Below are positions 21,208 to 30,528 of a DNA stretch of 64,000 bases, in pieces (the first letter of the stretch is position 1; every line of letters starts with the position of its first letter). Source of the DNA: Adineta vaga (Eukaryota; Rotifera); contig CP075494.1 of assembly GCA_021613535.1 (NCBI GenBank), positions 16,120,001 to 16,184,000 on the forward strand, in the 5' to 3' direction. The notes beneath the pieces were generated by a model. That model made no database searches. It worked only from the letters and a program-made list of their open reading frames with translations, and had not been told where the DNA came from. The position numbers and the translations under genes are program-made.

Positions 21208-23082
21208 ATGAATATGATTCGATCACCATGTCTTCGTCCTAAACAAACAATTGATTCAATTGAATATGAAATTGATCATTCAAAATTCTCACTTCTATTA
21301 CCATCACCATCCATTTTAATTACATTTCCATTAAAAATAACATTAAAACAAATTCAACAATTACTTTCTGTTCATTTATTCTCAACAAATGAAAATTTAC
21401 CAACTAAAATTCATTTTGAACTTGATGGAAAAATTCTAGATGAACATATTGAATTTAATTCAATAATTGAAAAAGAAAATTTAATCTTATTTATAAATAA
21501 TTCTCAATTCAAATTTCGCGAAAGTAAAAGTATTGAATTCGATATAGAAATCCTTGAGAAATTTCGTGAAAGTTTAATTAATCGTCTTCCAATTGTAAAT
21601 GGATCTCGACTTAAAACAAGTCAACATTCAATTTATCCAAATGAAAGTTTAGATTTATTATTTGATACATTAGATGGACAAATAAATTATTTAACTAAAT
21701 ATTTATTTAGTCATTTTGGTGAAAAACATCCATTTACAATTTATGATATACAAAAACAAATACATATCGAAGGAAAACAATGGAATGAATGGGAAACAGG
21801 AATTTATCGAATGCATGGTGATCAAAATGGAACAATAAATATCGCTTTAGCTTCTGATTGGTAAATTAATTTCGAAATTTTTCTTCTTCTTACTTTTGTT
21901 ATTTAAAGGGGAGCTGGAACATTGGAATCTTCACTTGTTGCTCGTGCAATGGTTAATGGTTTAGATTTAAGTTTACCACAAGAACGTGCTACATCTAATT
22001 TACCTCATTATACAATTCATTTAGGTGATATTTATTATGTTGGTTTACCAAGTGAAATCAAACATTGTTGTCTTGGAATAAAACCTGAATGGGCTGATCA
22101 AGGTGTTCGATGGCCTATTGGACAATATGGAAGTTTTACAATACCTGGAAATCATGAATTATATAGTCGAGGATTTGGTTATTGGGATTATTTTTTACCA
22201 AATCTTGGTTTATTTAATCCAACTGATTTAACAAAACCAATTCATTCACAAAAAACATCTTATTGGCTTCTTGAAAATGATCAATGGAGAATTATTGGAT
22301 TAGATACGGGTTATGATTCATTTTCATTATTAAATATCTATAATTCAGCTATTAAATTACCTGAAAAATTAATTGATTGGCTTCAAAATATTGTTGGTCT
22401 TAATCCTGAAATGAACGATAAACGTGGATTAATCTTTTTCTCTCATCATCAACTTATTAGTGCTTGGAATGAAAAACCAAATACAGGTTTGTTTTTTTCT
22501 AACATTTTCTATCATTGAAATTCATTGTGTTTTTATTTAGATTTTCCATCACAAATCGCATCGTTATTACCAGAAGGACGAACGATTTTATTTTTATGGG
22601 GTCATGAACATCGTTTAAGTTTTTATGAAAAACAAACAATAAAATTATCAAATAAAACTTTAACATTTTATGGTCGATGTTGTGGAAATTCAGGTTTTCC
22701 AACATTAGCAAAAGAACTTCCAATTAAATCTCGTGAAACAAAATTAATATTTTATGATGATCGACTTTATCATTTTCATGATAATTTATTTTTACCTGAT
22801 CTTTCATTAGGTTATAATGGATATGCAACAATGAAATTTATTAATACAAGTCAAATATCTTTAATTATTTCTTATAAAACATTAAGTTTAACAAATAATG
22901 GACAATTAACTTATGAAAATCCAACTTTACTTATTGAAGAACAATGGTCTGTTGATATTTATGGAAATGTTGTTTTAGACAAAATCGAACCAATTGATAA
23001 TCAACTTACAAAAGTTATACATTTAGATTCGAATCAAAATCAATCTACAACTAATCGATCAAGTTGTTGTACAACATTATAA
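21208..23082 (+). CDS. Calcineurin-like metallophosphoesterase
   Basis: Three exons, 21208-21860, 21909-22486 and 22541-23082, with introns of 48 and 54 bp, give 590 residues. The catalytic motifs are all present: ASDWGAGT (first metal-binding Asp), HLGDIYYVG (GD), IPGNHELY (GNHE), SHHQL and LWGHEHRLS (GHxH). The enzyme should therefore bind two metals and hydrolyse phosphoester or related bonds; the substrate is unknown. The first 200 residues contain a strand-helix-strand stretch (IHFELDGKILDEHIEF) that could be ubiquitin-like, a low-confidence idea. No signal peptide is visible. The C-terminal 100 residues look beta-rich and end with a Cys-Cys pair (SSCCTTL). Confidence 0.82.
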
Positions 23083-23916
23083 AAATAAAATCTTTGATTG
23101 TTCATCATTTTAATTATCAATAAAATATCTTGAGGGTGAAGAAGATATACCGAATTACATATCATTCTGTCGACAACATTTTGTCAACAAGTTTTTGTCG
23201 ACAGACACTTTGTCGACAAAACATATTGTCGACCGATATTTCGTCGACTAGTCGTTTCGTCAACAATCAATCTTTTGTCCTCATATGGTTGTATATTTAC
23301 TTTATCAATAAAACTAAACTCATAATCCAATTTTGCACTGAGCAAATTGATGAAAAGTGTTCCTCTTTTGGAACGTAACAAAAAAGAGATCAATGTAACT
23401 TTCTTCGTTCTAAATTACAAGTATTTTGCCACTAATTGGCTCAAGTGGTCGCTCGCTGATAGATATAGCGTCGGTCAATCGACTTCTCTTATTATATTTA
23501 CAAATTCTTCTTCACTTTCTTCTTCATTATGGCAACTCGCACGGTTACCCTCAAGTTTAGTGTGACGACAAAAGGCAAGCGGGTGGTTCTCTATGATGGA
23601 TACATTTACTCATTGAACACCAATACTGTCTCCTCTAATATTAGGCAATAAAATATCTTGTCGACGATTGATATTAATACCGATATACCCACACCCGTAT
23701 TTTCTCACGTTTTCAACCATCATAGTCGGACTTGTCGACCTTTTTTTTAATAGTAGAGCAATATATGATTCGCTCGATATTTTATCATAAAAAATCTATT
23801 CCAATCAGATTTTTTTTATATGGGTCGATGATGATAAAAGAAAAAAGCAGATGTTAAACTTCTCAAATGAAATAAATATATAAAGAAATGATTTCACTGA
23901 ATCAAATCAATAAAAA
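23083..23916. other. Intergenic with palindrome array
   Basis: Holds the GTCGAC array (23165-23266), two more isolated GTCGAC sites near 23659 and 23738, and a lone C-rich tract (acccacaccc, about 23689). ORFs here are not gene-like. Confidence 0.5.
23165..23266. repeat. Array of GTCGAC palindromes, 14-16 bp period
   Basis: Seven GTCGAC or GTCAAC hexamers begin at 23169, 23183, 23197, 23212, 23228, 23243 and 23259, each embedded in ttttgtcgacaa-like sequence. Spacing is 14-16 bp. This is a short degenerate tandem repeat of a self-complementary unit. Confidence 0.8.
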
Positions 23917-24867
23917 ATGTTTTTCAAATCAATTTATTTTACTTTATTTTTCAATTTTATTTCATCAACATGGTTAACAATAAATGATTATTCAATAACA
24001 ATATGGGATGAAAATACTGCAAATCGAACAGAAATATTAAATGAAATTCAAGTTACAAATTATCCTCGAAAATATATTCGTTCATTAAACACACCAATTG
24101 ATATTTATACATATGATCTTGAAAATCAAATGATTTATTTTACAATGCAACAAGGTTTATATGGAATATCAAAATATTTCAAATATGATATAAATCAAAA
24201 TAAAATTTATCAAACAAATGAAATTCAATTATTTATGATTGATTATATTCAATATAATAAGAAAACTAAGAAATTATATTCTATAATTCATAATTCAAAT
24301 GAAGATAAATATCTTTTAGTTGAAATAAATCAACAAAAATTAGAAATTGAAAAAGAATTATTAGATTTAAAAGATTATGGACGACCAATGTCTGGTTATT
24401 ATTTTAATACAAAAAAACAATTATTTACTTATCATGCTTATGATTCAAAAACTAGTCAAACAGTTTTAATAACATTAGATTTATCGGATAATACAACACA
24501 AAGATTTGTTCGTTCAAAAATTTTTCAATATAATGTTTATTCATTAGCTTATTTAGAATCTGATAAATCATTACTTTCATTATGGCAATATAGTTTTATA
24601 ACACCATTAGTTATTATTGAATTAAATGAAAAAACAGGACAACAAATTCAAAATATAACAATAACACCGTTAAATGAAAGAATATCTCAAGGTTATAAAC
24701 CATCTTCAATTGATTATGAAAATAAATTACTTTATGTTTTATCATGGAGTGAAGATTTAACAAAAACATATCTTTCAAAAATTCATTTTGATACAATGAA
24801 ATCGGATTTAATTACTATTACAAATAATAATCGAAAAGATTATTATATCTTTTTCAAAAAAGATTAA
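23917..24867 (+). CDS. Secreted propeller-like protein, uncharacterised
   Basis: Intronless ORF of 316 residues. The N terminus is hydrophobic (FFKSIYFTLFFNFISSTWL) and looks like a signal peptide, so export is likely. The rest consists of repeating strand-turn blocks with Y/F/I-rich strands and Asn/Lys turns, for example KYLLVEINQQKLEIEKELL and QTVLITLDLSDNTTQRF, resembling six- or seven-bladed YVTN/NHL-like beta-propellers. There is no catalytic motif or transmembrane anchor. Codon use is extremely AT-rich like its neighbours. Family not recognised. Confidence 0.65.
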   Translation: MFFKSIYFTLFFNFISSTWLTINDYSITIWDENTANRTEILNEIQVTNYPRKYIRSLNTPIDIYTYDLENQMIYFTMQQGLYGISKYFKYDINQNKIYQTNEIQLFMIDYIQYNKKTKKLYSIIHNSNEDKYLLVEINQQKLEIEKELLDLKDYGRPMSGYYFNTKKQLFTYHAYDSKTSQTVLITLDLSDNTTQRFVRSKIFQYNVYSLAYLESDKSLLSLWQYSFITPLVIIELNEKTGQQIQNITITPLNERISQGYKPSSIDYENKLLYVLSWSEDLTKTYLSKIHFDTMKSDLITITNNNRKDYYIFFKKD

Positions 24868-25062
24868 CTTTCAATTATTTAATAAATAATCATCTGAAAA
24901 ACGAAGAACATATTTGAATAAACAAAATAATTTGCAATTTTATGAACATTGGATGGAAATTTTCAATGCTACAGAAATCGTTTCAGAAGAAAACCGTTCG
25001 TTAAGTATGATCAACTCTGAAAGACTCACCTGATAATGTCATTCAATTCTAATCCTTTTATT

Positions 25063-25854
25063 TTATTTCTTTAATAAAAGAACTAATTGTATAATAGAAA
25101 TAAAAAAAGATAAATTATATCGTTTATGATTAGCAGAAGATTTAATTAAATATTTACTCCAATTATCCATTGATTTAACTGATCCAACACCAGTATAGTG
25201 TAGTCTTCGTATTGGTCCCTTATAGTAGACAGTACCAACACTAGAAACATCGATATCAACAGCAGCATAACCAACAACATAGGCTGTACCAACACCAGTA
25301 ACAAATAAGGAAACTTTTTCTATTGAACATCTTGTTCCATCAAATGTATTGACACCATTCAAATGAATCATTCCAGTACCATTAACATGACCAGATAAAG
25401 TTAAATGAGCTGTTCCAAACATTTCAATATCAAGTTTGGAAGAAATATCTACTTGAATATCTCCAGTACTTGATCCAGACATTTTCAATTTCAAATAAAT
25501 AGATTGAAGTGAATTTGTCGTTCGAATACTTTCTGTACCTGACATTTCAATCAATGATAAAGGTTTACGTATTCCAACATAAGCAATAATCTTTGGATAT
25601 TGTCCATTCTTAATCATAATCTTAAGAGTACTTTTAGATATAACACTAATACAACAATCATGAACCCATTGTTCAGTTTCTATTTGTAATGTACTCATTG
25701 GAGCATTTTTATTAAGTTGTGTTATTACATAACTAACAATACCATCGGATTCTAATGAAGTTATATCTTTGTCCAATTTATAATTAATTCGTCGTACTTC
25801 ACCACAAATCGTTGCTATTCCAAAGTAGAAAACGATAAATATTGATTTCAACAT
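25063..25854 (-). CDS. DUF2807-like (GIN domain) surface protein
   Basis: Intronless ORF of 263 residues. It starts with a signal peptide (KSIFIVFYFGIATICGEV). The body is a run of short beta-turn repeats rich in Gly/Ser/Thr (MSGSSTGDIQVDISSKLDIE, GTAHLTLSGHVNGTGMIHL, SSVGTVYYKGPI), the signature of the DUF2807/GIN 'putative autotransporter adhesin head' right-handed beta-helix common in Bacteroidetes. The C terminus is a hydrophobic stretch (LSFFISIIQLVLLL) after a small-residue/Asn region, as in GPI-anchored proteins. It is therefore likely displayed on the cell surface. A bacterial origin followed by addition of eukaryotic export signals is inference. Confidence 0.7.
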   Translation of the reverse strand: MLKSIFIVFYFGIATICGEVRRINYKLDKDITSLESDGIVSYVITQLNKNAPMSTLQIETEQWVHDCCISVISKSTLKIMIKNGQYPKIIAYVGIRKPLSLIEMSGTESIRTTNSLQSIYLKLKMSGSSTGDIQVDISSKLDIEMFGTAHLTLSGHVNGTGMIHLNGVNTFDGTRCSIEKVSLFVTGVGTAYVVGYAAVDIDVSSVGTVYYKGPIRRLHYTGVGSVKSMDNWSKYLIKSSANHKRYNLSFFISIIQLVLLLKK

Positions 25855-26401
25855 ATAGAATTTATTTTCCTGTCTTATTTTGATATAAATAAAAAAGAAT
25901 CAAATATCACCAAATTGATATACTCATTTTAGAGAAGAAGAAAAAGAAGAACGGAAAAAGCACGAGAAATTAATTGAAAACCAATAAATCAATATTTACT
26001 AATAGACTGCGATTGATGATGACTCAAACAGATAGATGTATATAGTCAATCGATTCTGTTGCCTTCTTCTTTCTTAGTAAATATGCTACAATAGATATGA
26101 ATATTTATTCATTGTTTTACTCAATCAAATCATTCTGTGTACAATAAATAGGAATATCAATACTAAGGCAAGAATAAAGATCATTATTTTGTAATACATC
26201 GCAGTTACTTTGTAGAGAATTCATCATATCTTCTATTAGATTATTGAAGAGCAATACCATAGTAAATATGATGGTTTATATTTCTATTTTATAATATCGG
26301 AAATTTTTGTGACGAAATACAGTATTACATCGAGAAGAAACGATATGAAATAAAAGTATACAATATAACAAGGAATAGTTTTGTTTCATAATGAAAATGT
26401 A
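25855..26401. other. Intergenic
   Basis: AT-rich spacer; no gene, RNA or repeat recognised. Confidence 0.4.
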
Positions 26402-27444
26402 TTATTTAAGTTCTAATTCAATTGGAGAAACTTGATTAATAACTATTGTTTGTGTTCTCAATCGATTGAGATGTTTTTTAAATAGTACATAAATAGATTG
26501 TCGACGATATCGTTCAGATATACATATATAAACATAAAATGAAATCTAAAAGAAATTTTGTACAGAGATTTTCTCGTTATTCAACTTCTACTTACCGAAA
26601 AATACGTATAGAATAAGATTAATGTCATAGTATAAAGAAATTGCATTAGATCTGTAAAAGAACGATCTTTTTTTACATTCGATGTTGCATATGCAATAGC
26701 ATTTGTTATAATCCATGGTGTATTTGTAAATGAATTAATTACAACTTGTATAAAAACCATTTTTGTCAATTGTTTATCTAATTCTCTTCGAACAAGTGGA
26801 ACTGTTAGACGAAGTATTTGTTGAATATTTTGATAAGACATTATTCCAAATATAACTGTTATTAAATCAGGTAGAAATCCGGAGAGAAATAAGATAATAA
26901 AATAGTATCTATATTCCATCAGATTGACATTAGTTAAAGTACAACTAGTTTTTCCTGTAGAAAGTAATACATGATTAGAAAATACAATATATGGAATGGC
27001 GTGAACACTCCATAAAATAGTAAATATAACAATTAGACGATGAGCTATTTTAATTTTACTATATTGTTGCCAATGAAAACGGTTACAAGTTGAAAAATAT
27101 TGATCAATTGTTGCTAAACATAAACATGTATATGACATTGATGTACACCATTGCCAAAATGCTAATCGAAATTTACAATAAAATAATGATGTTATTTGCC
27201 AATCAATTCCATATCCACTATCCATAATACGAGATAGAAGACCTGAAAGTAATTGACCAATATCGGCAATTGACATTATAAGTAAATAAAATGCACATGA
27301 ACTTTCTCGAAATGTTTTAAGACTAGAAAATACAATTATATTTAATAGTCCGCCAAGAACACCCATAATAACAATAAATATACCACCATAAATTGCGACT
27401 CCTTCTGCAATTAAGTTAAGAATTGAACTTGTTGATGATGACAT
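26402..27444 (-). CDS. Rhodopsin-like GPCR, two exons
   Basis: Exon 1 is 27444-26596 and exon 2 is 26545-26402, with a 50-bp GT-AG intron in phase 0 inside TM7 (after YTYFS), giving 330 residues. TM1 has the G-G-L-L-N pattern (VLGGLLNIIVF), TM3 ends with ATIDQY (a degenerate DRY), and exon 2 supplies ISFYVYICISERYRRQ, completing TM7 and helix 8. Cysteines before TM3 (FYCKF) and in loop 2 (KTSCTL) match the conserved disulfide. The C-terminal tail is short and basic then acidic (ending ELELK). It is a tandem relative of the broken copy at 27698-28140. Ligand unknown. Confidence 0.87.
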
Positions 27445-27697
27445 AAATATTTCTTTATAATATCAATCAAAATAAGTTACTAGTTAATTTCAATCTTACA
27501 CAATATAAAAGAACATGAGAAGCTTTACTGATATTCGATAAAAAATAAATCCTTAACCTTATATACTATTTATATATTTCATTTAAAAATCTATTTTGGT
27601 GTATATATGTTTATCTGTCATGAAAACGGAATTAAACATACATCAAAGTATTTTATTATTGAAGTCATGCGAAAATTAACTTTATCATAGTTTAATT

Positions 27698-28140
27698 CTA
27701 TTTTTTTTTATTAAACAGAAATCTGTGATCCGAAGATCCTAACAGTGCGTACATGTAGATATAAAATGGACTCTAAATTGAAAAAGGAACATAAACTCCT
27801 ATAAATTCAAATAAGTTGATGCTTACTGAAAAATAGACATAATAAATAACAAGGATGATGTTTAAAACTAGTTGGACTTTCATTTTCATGTTCGGATCAT
27901 TCGTAAGATTTATATTTGTAGCAACAGTATTTATGGTAACGTATGGTTTTAGAGTAAATACACATACAAGAACTTGCACCACTACCATGACGGTTAATCG
28001 TTTGTCTAAAGATCGCATTGAACAAGAGGCACTGTACAATAAGCCAATTGCTGAACATTACGATAAGCTAATATTGCAAACAGACCAGCAATAACTATTG
28101 GAAGATATTCAATGATACCAATAGTAAAAATTATATTCAT
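27698..28140 (-). pseudogene. GPCR pseudogene (TM5-TM7 only)
   Basis: Reading from 28140, TM5 is recognisable (MNIIFTIGIIEYLPIVIAGL, then RNVQQLAYCTVPLVQ). The frame then shifts by a small indel and continues RSLDKRLTVMVVVQVLVCVF, matching the RELDKQLTKMVFIQVV of the neighbouring GPCR. The intron position after YYVYFS is also conserved, with a second exon at 27772-27698 reading SPFYIYMYALLG. TM1-TM4 are missing. This is a degenerate tandem duplicate. Confidence 0.75.
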
Positions 28141-28307
28141 AAGTCAGAACTATTCTCAAAAAGTAAAGTTAGAACGATTATGCACGGTTCGCTAAAGTAT
28201 CACATTTATAGTGCTTTTATAGATTCTTCTCTTCGCTCCAATGAAAAACGTCGCATGTTCCAAAATAAATTCAATCTATCACTATATTTGATATTTCTCC
28301 TTTGTTC

Positions 28308-29780
28308 TTTTTTTGCTTGAAATGCATTGAGGATAGGGTAATGGTGTATAAGGACGTTCCATTCAACGATACGTATTTCGTCCTCATCTTCAAATTGTTT
28401 GTTAGATCGCATTTGATTTATGATACATCGATGAAAATATTTTATATACGACTTGATAAAATCGCAAGACATCCTATCTTTACTAATCATTTAGCATTAG
28501 TAAAACGTTCTGCTAATGGTGATATTAAATCAATGGATGATTCAATATTTGATCGCTTTTATTCCAAAATATTGACTACGGTTCATCATAAAATCAACTG
28601 GCTCGACCTTGAACTGTTATCTATGGAACGTGTTCTTCTTTCTATTCATTATCCAAATTTACGTAGATTTTCCCTTTTCAATATTGAACATTACACTTGC
28701 TGAAAGTAAGATAATACAATCAACACCTAATATAATGAATGTAGTTTGTAATTTTTTCGTCAAGTTTAATGGAATTACATATTAATGTTGGCAATTTTTT
28801 TGATTGTCTTTATCTACTCGATGGTCGTTTCAAACAACTAAATACTTTCTGTGTTAATATTTATCGGTATTTCCTTGTCCATCGGAAGTGATTATTAGCA
28901 AGGTAGACTATTTGAAAAAAAAAGAAATCGTTAAGTTTTAATTGTTTTTCTAGGAGGAATTAATCCATTTAAAATGTTTCTCATTGACTTGTAATTCAAT
29001 GGCGTGTGTTTATAAAGAATTTATTATACTTCTATTACATCGATTATCGAATTTAGAACAATTATCGTTGTATATCATCATCTGGCGTTATGATCATTTT
29101 AAGTCTTTTCTTGATGGAGATAATTTGAAAAAAGATATTATTTGTGACATGTCAAAGTTAAAAAACTTTGCATTTAGTATTCATTCGATTATAAAATATT
29201 CTGATTTTTTTAATTTATACCATCAAATCAAGATATTTAAAGGTCTTGAAGATTATCAAATTGTTTCTTATATCGATTATTTTCCAAATAAAAAACAAGC
29301 TCGATGTCATATATATTCGTGTCCAAATCAAATGAAATATTACTACAAACTTGCAAATAGTTTTCCAGGTGGATTATTCAATTCTGTTCGGTACGTATTT
29401 CTCTTTGATGAACGTCCTTTCGAATTTGAATTTTTCCTTCCCATTGCTGAAACATGCCCATTTTTTAAAATATTAGTTCTGGAAAATGAATCATCACAAA
29501 ACGATAAACAATTATTAAATATCATCATCTTATTTTACTCAATCTCTTGGAAGCTCATACTGATTACATTGAACAATTTCTTGATAATACGAAAACTTGT
29601 CTATCAGATAATATTCATCTTGTCGTCGATTATAAATCGTTACAAACAGTGACATACAACTTTATAAGAAATACAACACGAATTAATTATAGTAAAATCA
29701 ATAAATTAAATGTGTATGATAAATTGGTGACTAAGAACGATCTCAATGATTATTTTCCTCATGCAGAAAATATAAAATAA
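28308..29780 (+). pseudogene. F-box/LRR-family relic
   Basis: Several overlapping frames together resemble the F-box/leucine-rich families common in bdelloids: a degenerate F-box-like start (VPFNDTYFVLIFKLF, then RLDKIARHPIFTNHLALV), LRR-like segments (INWLDLELLSMERVLLSIHY; SSLMELHINVGNFFDCLYLL; LSNLEQLSLYI), and a C-terminal part (AHTDYIEQFLDNTKTCLSDN). The frame breaks after NIEHYTC (28703), again near 28900, and by one base near 29520, so the gene is probably dead. Parts of the 28720-28980 interval could be introns, but not all breaks fit splice sites. If functional, it would be a substrate adaptor for ubiquitin ligases. Confidence 0.55.
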
Positions 29781-30219
29781 AAATTGAATTTCAAAAAAAT
29801 AATACTTCTCATAAAAATATCATATGTGAAATTTGATTGAATAACTTATAGTTTGGTTTTATCAGACTTGTTTAATTTATTTATTAATCTAGCAAAAAAA
29901 ATCATCTTTGATATATGCTCAATATCTGTATTGAATCAACTTTTATTTTGAAAATTTCACGATTATCCTAATCTTGAAAAGATTCGCTCACAAAAGGGTA
30001 CGATATTTGCACCAATTCATTGATTGTTCAAGGCAAGCTTCTGATCGATAAACTTGAAATAAGAGTACACAATGATATACATATTGTCGAGAATATTAGG
30101 GATGTAATAATACCAATACCGTATTGGGCTTTGCTCATAAGAGTCTCCATGTAAAATAGTCTTTTCGGAAGAAGACGGATGGTTTGTTAATTGAAAATAA
30201 AATAAGAGGAAATATTTAT
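29781..30219. other. Intergenic
   Basis: AT-rich spacer with nothing recognised. Confidence 0.35.
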
Positions 30220-30528
30220 TCAAGGAAAAAAGTAAATGAATTGACTTTTCAAAGATTCATTGTGAATAAGAATATTTATGTATGAAATAAAGATGATCCA
30301 AAATAGAATTTCAATTGTTGTAATTAAAACATTAAGTATTAATGCTATTTTACTCATTATTTGAGCTTGTTTCAAATCATCTTGATGTTTTTTCTTTCGA
30401 CAAATTAATGAAAAAATTAAAGGTAAAAAACCAAACCCCATTCCAAAGATTATATTAATAATTGACCATAATAACCAATCATGAATTTTATGTTTATTTT
30501 CAATAAAAATAATTGTAGATTGTTCCAT
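30220..30528 (-). CDS. CD225/dispanin-like small membrane protein
   Basis: Intronless ORF of 102 residues with two hydrophobic helices. The pattern HDWLLWSIINIIFGMGFGFL, then LIFSLICRKKKHQDDLKQAQ and MSKIALILNVLITT, matches the CD225 (dispanin/IFITM) domain: an intramembrane helix, a conserved basic loop after 'FSL..R', an A-Q-x-S-x-x-A start of the second helix and a C-terminal transmembrane helix. Members sit in plasma or endosomal membranes, where some (IFITMs) restrict membrane fusion and others (PRRT2) regulate exocytosis. The role here is unknown. The first methionine gives a short hydrophilic N terminus. Confidence 0.7.
   Translation of the reverse strand: MEQSTIIFIENKHKIHDWLLWSIINIIFGMGFGFLPLIFSLICRKKKHQDDLKQAQIMSKIALILNVLITTIEILFWIIFISYINILIHNESLKSQFIYFFP

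Noticed and set aside
23165-23266. Array considered as CRISPR
   Set aside because: Units are 14-16 bp with no conserved 25-35 bp repeat, no unique spacers, and the genome is eukaryotic.
23440-23520. tRNA-like stretch ggctcaagtggtcgctcgctg
   Set aside because: Resembles an A box but no B box or acceptor stem could be formed.
30017-30223. 68-codon minus-strand ORF downstream of the CD225-like gene
   Set aside because: No recognisable domain; composition like neighbouring non-coding DNA.
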